Of a stretch of DNA of 64,000 nucleotides, positions 44,384 to 53,839 are shown in pieces (positions within the stretch are counted from its first letter, which is position 1; every line of letters starts with the position of its first letter). This stretch comes from Actinokineospora auranticolor. GTDB lineage: Bacteria > Actinomycetota > Actinomycetes > Mycobacteriales > Pseudonocardiaceae. A model generated the notes under the pieces. The model was not told where the DNA came from and searched no databases. It worked only from the letters and a program-made list of their open reading frames with translations. The stretch spans positions 372,001 to 436,000 of the forward strand of contig NZ_PTIX01000003.1 of the NCBI RefSeq assembly GCF_002934265.1. The letters are read 5' to 3'. A program made the position numbers and the translations under genes.

Positions 44384-45051
44384 CACCCGGCCAGCCGGTC
44401 GGCGGTCGTGCGCTCGGTCGACCGGTGCCGGTCCAGCCGCGCCGGGTCCGGGTTGCTCACCTGCACCACCGACCCGCCCGCCGCCAGCGGCGCGACCAGG
44501 GCCGCCAGCACCCCGTCCGGCACGGTCCACGCCAGGGTCGACAGCAGCCGCGTCCCGGGCGCCAGGTCCCCCGACGCCAGCACCTCGTCCACCGTCAGCC
44601 CGCCCAGCGCCGGGCTCGACCCCGGCACGGTCGAACCGAAGAAGTCGTCGCCGAACATCCGGGCCTCGCCGACGAAGTCGGTCACACTCCCGGACGACCC
44701 GCCGAGGTCGCGCCCCATCGGGTCCAGCGACACCGCCGCCACCACCCCCGCCGCGGTCTCCCCGGGAGCGACGAACGTCACGGCCGCCTCGCCGTCGGCC
44801 ACGACGTGCGCGCCCGCCCACCACGCGCCCAGCAGGATGCCCGCGGTCTGCCAGTGCGCGGGCAGTCGCACCGCGACCGGGGTGCCCGGCGCCACGTCGT
44901 GCTCCTCGACCAGCCAGTTCGCGGTCTTCGCCGCCCAGTTGGCCAGCGTCGCCGCCGACAGCTCGACCCGCGTGCCCGCCGCGTCGTCGTAGTGGGTCAC
45001 CAGCGGCTGCGCCGGTGTGGAACGGGCGAAGAGGGCTTTGGTGATGCTCAC
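44383..45051 (-). CDS. TIGR03089 family protein (AMP-binding-like)
   Basis: A 222-residue protein resembling the N-terminal piece of adenylate-forming enzymes: LFARSTPAQPLVTHYDD, TLANWAAKTANWLVEEHDVA, GTPVAVRLPAHWQTAGILLG. It lacks the P-loop-like and C-terminal motifs needed for adenylation. The family is restricted to actinobacteria (Rv3268 in M. tuberculosis) and sits beside the LCP gene there too. Role unknown. It starts at ATG 45051 and overlaps the SDR. Confidence 0.82.
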   Translation of the reverse strand: MSITKALFARSTPAQPLVTHYDDAAGTRVELSAATLANWAAKTANWLVEEHDVAPGTPVAVRLPAHWQTAGILLGAWWAGAHVVADGEAAVTFVAPGETAAGVVAAVSLDPMGRDLGGSSGSVTDFVGEARMFGDDFFGSTVPGSSPALGGLTVDEVLASGDLAPGTRLLSTLAWTVPDGVLAALVAPLAAGGSVVQVSNPDPARLDRHRSTERTTADRLAG

Positions 45052-45074
45052 CCACCCACCGTAGTGAACCGGCG

Positions 45075-46718
45075 TCAGTTGACGCAGTTCAGCTTCCCCG
45101 CCTCGATGCTGGCGGTCGGGGGTGCCGGAGTGGACGAGCCGGACGACGAGGGCGGGGCCGCCGTCGTGGTGGTGCTCGGCGAGGACACCCCGACCAGCGG
45201 CTTGGCGTCGAGCTGGTTCGCCGCCTTGGCGAAGGACGTGCCCAGCACCACCCGCACGTGCTTGGCGTCGAGCGTGCGGTCCTCGGCGAAGGTGAAGACG
45301 TCCTTGACCAGCGACTCCGCCACCGCCTTCGCGGTGGTCAGCTCACCGGCCGGGTAGCGGATCACCGAGCTCTGCTGCACCGACGCGTCGCCGACCGGGC
45401 CCCGGGTGAAGCCCGCGCCCGCCAGCCGGTCGAGGACCGTGGTGGCCAGACCGCGGGTGTTCGAGCCGTTGCGCACCTCGACCGTGACGCCGCCGCCCGG
45501 CTTGGCGGTCGCGGTCGGCGAGCGCACCCCGCCGTCGGGCGCGTTCGTGCCGGTCGGCTTGCCCGCGGTGCCGTCCGCCTCGGCGATGGTCTGGGTGATG
45601 GCCGCCGAGATCGCCTCCGGGTCGACCTTGACCACGTCCGCGCCGCCGATCTTGGCCTCGCCGAGCGTCGGGATCGTGCGGAACTCGATGTTGCCGCTGC
45701 TCAGGCTCTGCATCTGGGCCGCGAACAGGGTCAGGTTCCAGTTCGAGGACAGCACCACGGAGTTCTGCACCGCGTTGACCAGCGCTTTCGCCCGGCTCGG
45801 GTTGGTCAGCATGTCCGCGGACAGCACCTTGTCGGCCAGCGCCCCGAGGAACACCTGCTGGCGCACGATCCGGTCGAAGTCGCTGTTGGGCAGCTCGTAG
45901 CGCTGCCGCACGAACGACAGCGCCGCCGCCCCGGAGATGACCTGGCGGCCCGCCGGGAACCGGGCGCCGGAGCGCCACTCGTCGACCGGGTTCTTCAGGC
46001 AGACCTCGACCCCGCCGACGGCGTTGGTGACCTCGTAGAAGCTCGCCAGGTTCACCTCGGCGTAGCGGTCGATGTGCAGGCCGCCGCCCGCCAGCCGCTC
46101 GATCGTCGAGATGAGGTTCTTGCGGCCGATGACCGTGGCCTTCTCCTCCAGCACCTTCGGGTCGGTGACGCCCTGCGCGCTCAGCGTGCGGCGCGCGTCG
46201 GTGTAGGCGTAGATGAAGGCGGAGTTGAGCTTGTGCTTGCCGAAGCCCTCACCGACGTCGACCCAGGAGTCGCGGGGGAAGGAGAACGCCACCGCGCGGC
46301 GCCCGCCCGCCGGGATGTGCACCAGGATCATGGTGTCGGTGTTGCGCTCGCCGTCGGACTTCCCGGCGTTGAGCATGGCCAGGACTTCCTTGGGCAGCGG
46401 GTTGCCGTGCGAGTCGGTGCGGCTGTCCAGGCCGACCAGCAGGATGTTCAGCGCCCCGTCGAGGGTCGGCCCGTTCGCCCCGGCGGACCCGCCGTCGGAC
46501 GTCCGGTCGTCGATCACGTCGGTGGTGACGGTGTTGGCGTCGACGTCGCCGAAGGCCACCCAGGCCCAGCCGGACGCCGCGACCACCGCCAGCGACAGCA
46601 GGGCCACCAGCGACCGGGCCACGACACCCGTCGCCCGCAGGAACGGCGAATGCCGGCGCGTCACCGGTAAGCCACTCCCCGAAGCGCCGTCGATCCCCTC
46701 GTGCGCACGCACGTCCAC
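45075..46718 (-). CDS. LytR-CpsA-Psr (LCP) family cell-wall ligase
   Basis: A 547-residue protein. It has a short cytosolic head and one TM (SLVALLSLAVVAASGWAWVA), an extracellular LCP domain (ILLVGLDSRTD, NTDTMILVHIP, AFSFPRDSWVDV, LNSAFIYAY and IDRYAEVNLASFYEVTNAVG, LSFVRQRYELPNSDFDRIVR) and a C-terminal LytR_C domain (VEVRNGSNTRGLATTVLDRL) before a Ser/Thr/Pro-rich tail. LCP proteins transfer glycopolymers, such as arabinogalactan, from undecaprenyl carriers to peptidoglycan. The mycobacterial gene Rv3267 holds the same position. GTG start, nearest upstream choice; alternative GTG two codons in. Confidence 0.9.
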   Translation of the reverse strand: MDVRAHEGIDGASGSGLPVTRRHSPFLRATGVVARSLVALLSLAVVAASGWAWVAFGDVDANTVTTDVIDDRTSDGGSAGANGPTLDGALNILLVGLDSRTDSHGNPLPKEVLAMLNAGKSDGERNTDTMILVHIPAGGRRAVAFSFPRDSWVDVGEGFGKHKLNSAFIYAYTDARRTLSAQGVTDPKVLEEKATVIGRKNLISTIERLAGGGLHIDRYAEVNLASFYEVTNAVGGVEVCLKNPVDEWRSGARFPAGRQVISGAAALSFVRQRYELPNSDFDRIVRQQVFLGALADKVLSADMLTNPSRAKALVNAVQNSVVLSSNWNLTLFAAQMQSLSSGNIEFRTIPTLGEAKIGGADVVKVDPEAISAAITQTIAEADGTAGKPTGTNAPDGGVRSPTATAKPGGGVTVEVRNGSNTRGLATTVLDRLAGAGFTRGPVGDASVQQSSVIRYPAGELTTAKAVAESLVKDVFTFAEDRTLDAKHVRVVLGTSFAKAANQLDAKPLVGVSSPSTTTTAAPPSSSGSSTPAPPTASIEAGKLNCVN

Positions 46719-46952
46719 GCACGTCCTCCCCGGTCCCGACCTGTGCCGTCCAGATTACCCAGGTCCTCGTGGTCTCCGCTGTCAGCGTCGGCACACGGTG
46801 ACCCGAACCGGTGATCTGCCGACACTGGTAACACGGGCCGCCGGGGTCCGACGTTTACTCCCGGGCGCCGCGAATTTTCCCGGCGGCGTGGGAGACTCGG
46901 TCGCGAGACCGGGCGCGAGCACACGGGCGAGCCAAGGAACGGGTGGGACCTC

Positions 46953-47945
46953 ATGCGGGTGTTGGTGACGGGCGGGGCGGGCTTCATCGGGTCCCATTAC
47001 GTGCGGCAGGCGCTGAGCGGGGCCTACCCCGCGCTCGCCGACGCCGAAGTGGTGGTGTTCGACAAGCTCACCTACGCGGGCAACCGGGCCAACCTGGACC
47101 CCGTCGCCGACAGCGCGCGCCTGCGGTTCGTCGAGGGCGACATCTGCGACGCCGAGTTGGTCCGGACCACCATGGCCGGGGTGGACCTGGTGGTGCACTT
47201 CGCCGCCGAGTCCCACGTGGACCGCTCCATCCTGGGCGCGGCGGACTTCGTGCTCACCAACGTGCTCGGCACCCAGGTGCTGCTGCAGGCCGCGGTCGAC
47301 GCGGGCGTGGGCCGGTTCGTGCACGTCTCGACCGACGAGGTGTACGGCTCGATCGACGAGGGTTCCTGGACCGAGGACCACATCCTCGAGCCGAACTCGC
47401 CGTACTCGGCCTCCAAGGCGTCCTCCGACCTGCTGGCCCGCTCGTTCCACCGCACCCACGGCCTGCACGTGTCCATCACCCGGTGCTCGAACAACTACGG
47501 GCCGTACCAGTTCCCGGAGAAGGTCATCCCGCTGTTCACCACGAACCTGCTGGACGGCAAGCAGATCCCGCTCTACGGCGACGGCCTCAACGTGCGCGAC
47601 TGGCTGCACGTCGACGACCACTGCCACGGCATCCAGCTGGTCGCCGACGGCGGCCGCCCCGGCGAGATCTACAACATCGGCGGCGGCACCGAGCTGAACA
47701 ACCGCGAGCTGACCGACCTGCTGCTCAAGGCGACCGGCACCGACGAGTCGTTCGTGCGGCCGGTTGAGGACCGGAAGGCGCACGACAGGCGGTACTCGGT
47801 CGACATCACCAAGATCTCGACCGAACTCGGGTACCGTCCCCGGGTGTCCTTCGAGGACGGTCTGGCGGGCACCATCGACTGGTACCGCGACAACCGCTCC
47901 TGGTGGGAGCCCCTCAAGCAGCGCGCCGCACTCCCCGGGAACTGA
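46953..47945 (+). CDS. rmlB: dTDP-glucose 4,6-dehydratase
   Basis: A 330-residue SDR-extended enzyme. It has RVLVTGGAGFIGSHYVRQ (NAD site), HFAAESHVDRSI, VSTDEVYGS, NSPYSASKASSDLLARSF (catalytic Y-x3-K) and SNNYGPYQFPEKVIPLF. It makes dTDP-4-keto-6-deoxyglucose on the route to dTDP-L-rhamnose. ATG start at 46953 after GGACC; rmlD follows 1 bp after. Divergent from the LCP gene with 234 bp between. Confidence 0.94.
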   Translation: MRVLVTGGAGFIGSHYVRQALSGAYPALADAEVVVFDKLTYAGNRANLDPVADSARLRFVEGDICDAELVRTTMAGVDLVVHFAAESHVDRSILGAADFVLTNVLGTQVLLQAAVDAGVGRFVHVSTDEVYGSIDEGSWTEDHILEPNSPYSASKASSDLLARSFHRTHGLHVSITRCSNNYGPYQFPEKVIPLFTTNLLDGKQIPLYGDGLNVRDWLHVDDHCHGIQLVADGGRPGEIYNIGGGTELNNRELTDLLLKATGTDESFVRPVEDRKAHDRRYSVDITKISTELGYRPRVSFEDGLAGTIDWYRDNRSWWEPLKQRAALPGN

Positions 47946-47946
47946 C

Positions 47947-48840
47947 ATGTCCTCGCCCCTGACCATCCTGGTCCCCGGCGGTTCCGGCCAACTCGGCCGC
48001 GAACTGGCCGCCCTGCCCGGCGTGTCCGTGCGCGCGCCGGGTTCCGCGGAACTCGACCTGACGAGCGCGGGCGCGGTGATCGAGGCGGTCACCGCGCTGG
48101 CCGCGTCGTCGGCGCGCCCGGTCGTGGTCAACGCGGCGGCCTACACGGCCGTGGATAAGGCGGAAACCGATCAGGGGCGGGCCTTCGCGGTCAACGCCGA
48201 CGGGCCCCGGGTGCTGGCCGCGGCCTGCTCGTCCCGGGGCGTGCCGCTGATCCACGTGTCCACCGACTACGTGTTCCCCGGCGACGCGGACAAGCCGTAC
48301 GAGCCCGGCGACCCGGTCGGCCCGCGGTCGGTCTACGGGCTGACCAAGCTGGCCGGGGAGGACGCGGTGCTCGGGTCGGGGGCCCGGGCGTGGGTCGTGC
48401 GGACCTCGTGGGTCTACGGCGCGCACGGCAAGAACTTCGTGAAGACCATGGCGAGGCTGGAATCCCAGCGGGACACACTGTCTGTTGTGGACGATCAGGT
48501 CGGCACTCCCACGTGGACCGGCGACCTGGCGGCCGGGCTCGTCGCGCTCGCCGAGGCCGTGACGGGCGATGCCGCACCGGAGGCCAGGGTGCTGCACTGC
48601 ACGGGCGGCGGCGAGACCACGTGGGCCGGGTTCGCGCGGGCGGTTTTCGAGGAGTTGGGGGCGGATCCGGCGCGCGTGCTTTCCTGCACGACGGCGGACT
48701 ACCCGACGCCCGCGAAGCGGCCCGCGTACTCGGTGCTGTCCGACCGCGCGTGGCGCGAATCGGGCCTGCCGCCGATGCGGGGGTGGCGCGCGGCGCTGGC
48801 CGCCGCGTTCCAGGTCGACGGGGCGGCGTACCGGCCGTAG
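47947..48840 (+). CDS. rmlD: dTDP-4-dehydrorhamnose reductase
   Basis: A 297-residue enzyme. It has LVPGGSGQLGRELAAL, VVNAAAYTAVDKAETDQGRA, IHVSTDYVFPGDADKPYEPG and SVYGLTKLAGEDAVLGSG (YxxxK). It completes dTDP-L-rhamnose by reducing the 4-keto sugar with NADPH. rmlB is immediately upstream. Stop TAG abuts the convergent glycosyltransferase stop at 48841. Confidence 0.93.
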   Translation: MSSPLTILVPGGSGQLGRELAALPGVSVRAPGSAELDLTSAGAVIEAVTALAASSARPVVVNAAAYTAVDKAETDQGRAFAVNADGPRVLAAACSSRGVPLIHVSTDYVFPGDADKPYEPGDPVGPRSVYGLTKLAGEDAVLGSGARAWVVRTSWVYGAHGKNFVKTMARLESQRDTLSVVDDQVGTPTWTGDLAAGLVALAEAVTGDAAPEARVLHCTGGGETTWAGFARAVFEELGADPARVLSCTTADYPTPAKRPAYSVLSDRAWRESGLPPMRGWRAALAAAFQVDGAAYRP

Positions 48841-49923
48841 CTACCGGCCCGCCGCCGCGCGGTAGGCGGACACGGTCAGTTCCGCGCAGCGGCGCCAGGT
48901 GTGGGTCGCGGCGTGCGCGCGGCGCGCCGAGATGGTCGCGGCGTCCAACGGGTGCTCCAGCGCCTCGAGCAGCGCGGCGGCCAAGGCCTCCGTGTCGCCG
49001 AACGGGACGAAGTGGGCGTGGTCGCCCGCGACCTCGCGCAGCGCGGGCACGTCCGTGCAGACGACCGGGACGTCGCACGCCATGGCCTCCAGCACCGGCA
49101 GGCCGAAACCCTCGTCCCGGGACGGCAGCACGAGCGCGGACGCGCCCGCCACCACCGTCCGCAGGTCCGATTCGGGCAGGTACCCGGTGGCGCGGACGCG
49201 GCCGCCGCCCGCGACGTGGTCCGGTCCGGTGAGGACCAGGGGCGGCAGGTCCGGTGTGGCCGCGTGCGCCTTGAGCAGCCAGTCGAGGGATTTGCGCGGG
49301 CCCGCCGCGCCGACGAAGAGCAGGTACTCCGACGGCAGGCCCAGCCTGCGTGCCGTGTCCTGGTTCGGTGGTCGGGCGGTGAACCAGGCCGGGTCGACGC
49401 CGAGCGGGGTCACGCGGACCTTGTCGGCCGAGACGCCCAGCCGCTCGACCACCTGGTCGGCGACCGCGCGGGTGGGCGTGCAGACGATGCCCGCGCGGTG
49501 CGCGGAGACCTTGACCAGCTCCGGCAGGCGGGTGTCGAACCGGGACAGTTCGTCCGGGTAGCCCAGGAAGTTCAGGTCGTGCACGGTCAGCACGCCCGCC
49601 GCGCGGAAGGTGGCGGGGAGCACGAAGTTGGTGCCGTGCGCCACGTCGGTCAGCCCGGCGAACAGCTCGACCGGCGGGAACGCGCCGCGCAGCCACGCCG
49701 CGCGCAGCAGTCGGGCGGGGGAGGGGATGCCCCTGGCGCGCACGCCGTGCGGCAGCACCCGGCGCAGCGCCCGCCAGCCGCGCAGCGTGAACGCGACGGC
49801 GCGCATGTCCACATGGGACGAGGAGGCCAGTTCCTCGGCGAGCGCGGCGGTGTAGCGGCCGATCCCCGTCCGGTTGCCGAGCAGGGGCGTCCCGTCGATG
49901 AGCACGCGGATGGGCCTGGGCAT
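48841..49923 (-). CDS. GT4-family glycosyltransferase
   Basis: A 360-residue GT-B enzyme. N-terminal domain: RVLIDGTPLLGNRTGIGRYT, LTVHDLNFLGYPDELSRFD. C-terminal domain: VTPLGVDPAWF, FVGAAGPRKSLDWLLKAHA, then SRDEGFGLPVLEAMACDVPV (the EX7E motif). It transfers a nucleotide-sugar, probably mannose or rhamnose given the neighbouring rml and manC genes, but the acceptor is unknown. Start ATG 49923 (MPRPIRV) follows GGAGGGGG; the earlier in-frame Met is less likely. Confidence 0.87.
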   Translation of the reverse strand: MPRPIRVLIDGTPLLGNRTGIGRYTAALAEELASSSHVDMRAVAFTLRGWRALRRVLPHGVRARGIPSPARLLRAAWLRGAFPPVELFAGLTDVAHGTNFVLPATFRAAGVLTVHDLNFLGYPDELSRFDTRLPELVKVSAHRAGIVCTPTRAVADQVVERLGVSADKVRVTPLGVDPAWFTARPPNQDTARRLGLPSEYLLFVGAAGPRKSLDWLLKAHAATPDLPPLVLTGPDHVAGGGRVRATGYLPESDLRTVVAGASALVLPSRDEGFGLPVLEAMACDVPVVCTDVPALREVAGDHAHFVPFGDTEALAAALLEALEHPLDAATISARRAHAATHTWRRCAELTVSAYRAAAGR

Positions 49924-50326
49924 TGCGGCTACCCCCTCCTTCGCCGGTGCGGGCGGCACTGGTCCGGGCCCGCGTGCGGGACGGTCGTCACCAGCGGGGT
50001 GCGCGACCCGGTCGTCGGGGTGCCCTCGGCCAAGCCTGCCTCCCTCGCGTGTTGTGCCTTCCCGGGCATAGCGTGCCTCATCGCAGCGCGTGATGGGTGT
50101 TCAACCGCGCTAAACGCCACCCGTCCACCGGGCGCGTCCACCCCCGGGGACTGTTCGGCCCACCCCGCTCGGTGGTCGCCTTACCCTGATCGACTGAATC
50201 CGCCCCGCCGGTCGGCGCAATTCGGCCACGAAGTCCGATGTGGACGTTTAGTCGGGTACCTGTCACCCGGTGGTGACCGCCGACCGCGCACCGGCGGCTC
50301 GACCGGGCGGTGCACAATGTCGGGTC
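49924..50326. other. divergent intergenic region, no gene seen
   Basis: A 403-bp region between the GT4 gene (minus) and wbbL (plus) holding both promoters. It includes GTCACC-CGGT-GGTGAC (50262-50277), a 6-bp dyad, and a CACAAT hexamer about 9 bp before the wbbL GTG, suggesting a leaderless wbbL. No coding pattern. Confidence 0.5.
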
Positions 50327-51190
50327 GTGACCGCTGAACCGACCGAATACGGCGATCGGCTAGCCGTGGTGACCGTGACCTACTCCCCGGGCGAAACCCT
50401 GGAGCGGTTCGTCCAGACCCTCGCCGAGGCCACCACCCGCCCGGTGCGGGTCATCCTCGCCGACAACGGGTCGGTGGACGGTGCCCCGGAGGCCGCCGCC
50501 GCGGCGCACGAGCACGTCGAACTGGTGCGCACCGGGGGCAACCTGGGCTACGGCTCCGGCGCCAACCGGGGCGTCGCGGCCCTGGGCCCGGAGTACGGCT
50601 GGGTCGTGGTGGCCAACCCGGACCTGGAGTGGGGCCCGGGCTCGCTGGACGAGCTGCTGGCCGCCGCCGACCGCTGGCCCCGGGGCGGGTCGTTCGGGCC
50701 GTTGATCACCGAGCGGGACGGAACCGTGTACCCGTCCGCGCGACAGGTGCCGTCGCTGGGCAAGGGCATCGGGCACGGGGTGCTGGGCAAGGTGTGGCCG
50801 GGCAACCCGTGGACGAAGGAGTACAAGCAGTCCGCCACCGACGTCCGGGAACGCGCGGCGGGCTGGCTGTCGGGCTCGTGCCTGCTCCTGCGCCGCACGG
50901 CCTTCGACTCGGTGGAGGGCTTCGACTCCCGCTACTTCATGTACTTCGAGGACGTCGACCTGGGCGAACGCCTGGGGGAGGCGGGCTGGCAGAACGTGTA
51001 CGTGCCGTCGGCCAAGGTCATGCACATCCAGGGCGTCTCAACGGCCAAGGTCTCCACCAAGATGCTCACCGCCCACCACGAAAGCGCCTACCGCTTCATC
51101 GCGGACCGCCACAAGGGGCCTGCCTGGGCACCGGTACGCGCCGCGGTGAAGGCGGGCCTCGCCCTGCGCCTGCGCCTGGAAACCCGTTAG
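50327..51190 (+). CDS. wbbL: GT2-family rhamnosyltransferase (WbbL-like)
   Basis: A 287-residue GT2 protein. It shows LAVVTVTYSPGETLERFVQT, ADNGSVDGAPEAA, NLGYGSGANRGVAAL, VANPDLEWGPGSLDELLA (the donor-binding acidic motif) and GSCLLLRRTAFDSVEGFDS, YFEDVDLGERLGEAGW. In mycobacteria WbbL1 (Rv3265c, beside rmlD) adds rhamnose to GlcNAc-PP-polyprenol, forming the arabinogalactan linker. Same neighbourhood here. GTG at 50327 with no ribosome-binding site. Confidence 0.9.
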   Translation: MTAEPTEYGDRLAVVTVTYSPGETLERFVQTLAEATTRPVRVILADNGSVDGAPEAAAAAHEHVELVRTGGNLGYGSGANRGVAALGPEYGWVVVANPDLEWGPGSLDELLAAADRWPRGGSFGPLITERDGTVYPSARQVPSLGKGIGHGVLGKVWPGNPWTKEYKQSATDVRERAAGWLSGSCLLLRRTAFDSVEGFDSRYFMYFEDVDLGERLGEAGWQNVYVPSAKVMHIQGVSTAKVSTKMLTAHHESAYRFIADRHKGPAWAPVRAAVKAGLALRLRLETR

Positions 51191-51283
51191 CCGAGCGCAC
51201 TTTCGCGTACGTGAAAAGCGACCCGATCGCCTGCCGACAGCGGTTGTGCCACTGTCAAGGCGTTCGGGTACCCGCGGCCGGCG

Positions 51284-51607
51284 CTAGGCGGGCCAGTGGT
51301 TGGGGTTGTGGTGGGGTGGTCTGGTGAGGCGCTCGGTCGGGCGGCCCGGGGAGGCCAGCGACTGGGTCGCGGCCTCTTGGGCGATCGCCGGGAGTTCGTC
51401 TTCCGGGCGGTAGGCGGCGGCCGGGGCCGTCGGGAACACCATGGTGACGTCCGGGTCAGCCTCGTCTATCGCCGAGACGACGGCCCGGGGGATCTGCAAG
51501 GTGGCGGCGGCGTCCATCGGGGAGATGGCGCTCTCCGGGGTGACGACGTAGGCGCCGCGCGCGCGGGCACGTGCCAGGATGGCGTCGGCCCGGTCACGGG
51601 GGTCCAT
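51284..51607 (-). CDS. small conserved protein of unknown function
   Basis: A 107-residue cytosolic protein: RDRADAILARARARGAYVVT, SPMDAAATLQIPRAVVSAI and TMVFPTAPAAAYRP, with an acidic and Pro-rich tail ending HHNPNHWPA. It is the last gene of a minus-strand run below manC, 112 bp away. Found in Pseudonocardiales near these genes in my recollection; no family name known. Confidence 0.6.
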   Translation of the reverse strand: MDPRDRADAILARARARGAYVVTPESAISPMDAAATLQIPRAVVSAIDEADPDVTMVFPTAPAAAYRPEDELPAIAQEAATQSLASPGRPTERLTRPPHHNPNHWPA

Positions 51608-51719
51608 GGGTAGCGGCCTCTCCTACGTCGATCTGTGGTCCGCTGGTCGTGCCACACCAGAGTATCCCGCCCGGCACGCCGCGTCAGCGGGCGAGGGCGA
51701 TCAAGCGCCGAAACCCGCG

Positions 51720-52838
51720 TCAGAGATACTCCGCCTCGCCGCGGTCGCGGAGGATCTCGGTCAGCTTCTTGATGTCCTGGGCCCGGTCGCGGTCGCAGAC
51801 CAGCACCGCGTCCGAGGTGTCGACGACGATCAGGTCGCGCACGCCGAGGGTGGCCACCAGCCTGCCGCCCGCGGGCACCACGATCACGTCCGAGCCGTCC
51901 ACCACCACCGCCCGGCTGTCCGGCACCCCACCTGCGAACGACCGGCCGCCCTCGCCGACGTCGGTGCCCAGCAGCCGGACCACGGTCTCGAAGTCGCCGA
52001 TGTCGCTCCACCCGAAGTCGCCCGGCACGGTGGCGACCTTGCCCTCCGCCGCGGCCGGTTCCATGACCGCGTACTCCACGGCCACCTTCGGCACCGTCGG
52101 CCACAGCTCGGCCAGCACGTCCTCCTGGGCGTCGGTGTCCCAGGCGTCGGCGATGCGGCCGATGGGCTCGGCCACGTCCGGGCGGCGCGCGGCCAACTCG
52201 GCGAGGAACACGTCGACCCGCCAGACGAACATGCTGGCGTTCCACAGGTACGACCCGGACTCCACGTACCGGGTCGCCACCTCCAGCGTCGGCTTCTCCT
52301 TGAACTCGCGCACCGGCTGGATCTCCGCCCGCCGCGCGGGTTCGCTGCACTGGAGGTAGCCGTAGCCGGTCTCCGGGCGGGTCGGGGTGATGCCGATTGT
52401 CATCAGGTTGCCCGCGAGCGCGCCGTCGACTGCGCGGCCCACCGTGTAGGCGAACTCGACCTGGTCGGTGATCAGGTGGTCGGCCGCGAAGGACGCCATG
52501 ACCGCACCCGGGCTGCGCCGGTGGATGACCGCGGCGGCAAGCGCGATGGCCGCGCACGAGTCCCGGGCGAACGGCTCGACCAGGATGTTGCGGTCGGGCA
52601 GTTCCGGCAGTTGCCGGGCGACGCCCGCGGCGTGCGCGGTCCCGGTCACCACCAGCAGCCGCTCCGGCGGGGCCAGCGGCGTGAGCCGGTCGAAGGTGGC
52701 CTGCAGCAGCGACCGCTCGGTGCCGGTCAGCGCGTGCAGGAACTTCGGGTTCCCGGCCCGCGACAGCGGCCACAGCCGCGTCCCGCTACCGCCCGCGGGC
52801 ACCACCACGTACAGGTCTTCCGGAACGTTCGACGTCAC
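51720..52838 (-). CDS. manC: mannose-1-phosphate guanylyltransferase
   Basis: A 372-residue nucleotidyltransferase. It has VVPAGGSGTRLWPLSRAGNP (GxGTRLWPLSR) and KFLHALTGTERSLLQATFDR, LPELPDRNILVEPFARDSCA, VMASFAADHLI, YGYLQC, EFKEKPTLEVATRYVESG and YLWNASMFVWR. It makes GDP-mannose from mannose-1-P and GTP for mannosylated lipids and glycans. M. tuberculosis manB/manC orthologue (Rv3264c) sits next to wbbL. The gene stops 112 bp before the small ORF. ATG start. Confidence 0.92.
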   Translation of the reverse strand: MTSNVPEDLYVVVPAGGSGTRLWPLSRAGNPKFLHALTGTERSLLQATFDRLTPLAPPERLLVVTGTAHAAGVARQLPELPDRNILVEPFARDSCAAIALAAAVIHRRSPGAVMASFAADHLITDQVEFAYTVGRAVDGALAGNLMTIGITPTRPETGYGYLQCSEPARRAEIQPVREFKEKPTLEVATRYVESGSYLWNASMFVWRVDVFLAELAARRPDVAEPIGRIADAWDTDAQEDVLAELWPTVPKVAVEYAVMEPAAAEGKVATVPGDFGWSDIGDFETVVRLLGTDVGEGGRSFAGGVPDSRAVVVDGSDVIVVPAGGRLVATLGVRDLIVVDTSDAVLVCDRDRAQDIKKLTEILRDRGEAEYL

Positions 52839-52912
52839 TGGAACCTCGTGTTCTCGCGGCCGGGGGGACGGGCGGGTCGAACAAGGGTAACCAACCGGCG
52901 GGTACGGTCCCC

Positions 52913-53839
52913 ATGATGACGGCGACCCCAGCGCTCGGGGAGCGGACCCGGCGCTGGACGCCCGGCTACCCGCTCGACCTCGACGCGCTCCTGCGGCCGC
53001 TGCGCCGCGGCCCCGGCGACCCCGCCTGTCGCCGCGATCCCACCGGCGCCTGGCTGGCCGCCAACACCGCCGACGGCCCCGGCGCGCTGCGGCTGCGCCG
53101 CCAGGCGGGCGAGGTCGTCGCCGACGCCTGGGGACCGGGCGCCGAGGCCCTGGTCGAGGGTGTCCCCGCCCTGCTCGGCGCCGATGACGACGACACCGGC
53201 TTCCAGGCGCACCACCCGCTCATCGCCGAGACCCGCCGCGCGCTGCCCGGCCTGCGCCTCGGCGCTACCGGGCGAGTCTGGGACGTGTTGTTGGCCGCGG
53301 TGCTCGAACAGAAGGTGACCGGGACCGAGGCGCACCGCTCGTGGCGGGAGCTGGCCAGGCGGTTCGGGGTGCCCGCGCCGGGGCCGGTGCCGACCGGGAT
53401 GTGGGTGCCGCCGACGCCGCGCGCGGTGCTGGGCATCCGCGACTGGGAGTGGCACGGGGCGGGCGTGGACAGCGCGCGCCGCCGGGCGATCATCGCCGCC
53501 GCGCAGGTCGCGGGGCGGCTGGAGCGGGCGGCGGAGCTGCGCGGCGTCGAGGGCCGGTTGCTGCTGCGCAAGGTGCCGGGGATCGGCGTGTGGACCGCGG
53601 CCGAGGTGGCGCAGCGGGCCTGGGGCGACCCGGACGCGGTGAGCGTCGGCGACTTCCACGTGCCCGCGCTGGTCGGGTACGCGCTGGCGGGCCGCAAGAC
53701 CGACGACAACGGCATGCTGGAACTGCTGGCGCCCTACGCGCCGCACCGGCACCGCGCGGTCCGCTACATCGAGGCGAGCGGCTTCACCAAGCCGCGCTTC
53801 GGCCCGCGCCTGTCGGTCAAGGACTACCGCTCGTTCTGA
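52913..53839 (+). CDS. HhH-GPD base-excision DNA glycosylase
   Basis: A 308-residue protein. It contains the HhH motif LRKVPGIGVWTAAEVAQRAW, then GDFHVPALVGY with the catalytic Asp preceding, typical of the AlkA/endonuclease III-type superfamily, plus VTGTEAHRSWRELARRFGVP. No Fe-S Cys cluster is seen. Probably removes alkylated bases (3-methyladenine type). ATG-ATG double start; 52913 chosen, one codon later is equally possible. Stop TGA abuts the TPR gene stop. Confidence 0.85.
   Translation: MMTATPALGERTRRWTPGYPLDLDALLRPLRRGPGDPACRRDPTGAWLAANTADGPGALRLRRQAGEVVADAWGPGAEALVEGVPALLGADDDDTGFQAHHPLIAETRRALPGLRLGATGRVWDVLLAAVLEQKVTGTEAHRSWRELARRFGVPAPGPVPTGMWVPPTPRAVLGIRDWEWHGAGVDSARRRAIIAAAQVAGRLERAAELRGVEGRLLLRKVPGIGVWTAAEVAQRAWGDPDAVSVGDFHVPALVGYALAGRKTDDNGMLELLAPYAPHRHRAVRYIEASGFTKPRFGPRLSVKDYRSF

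Noticed and set aside
50262..50277. GTCACC-CGGT-GGTGAC dyad before wbbL as an operator
   Set aside because: Arms are only 6 bp, expected often by chance in GC-rich DNA; kept only as a note in the intergenic entry.
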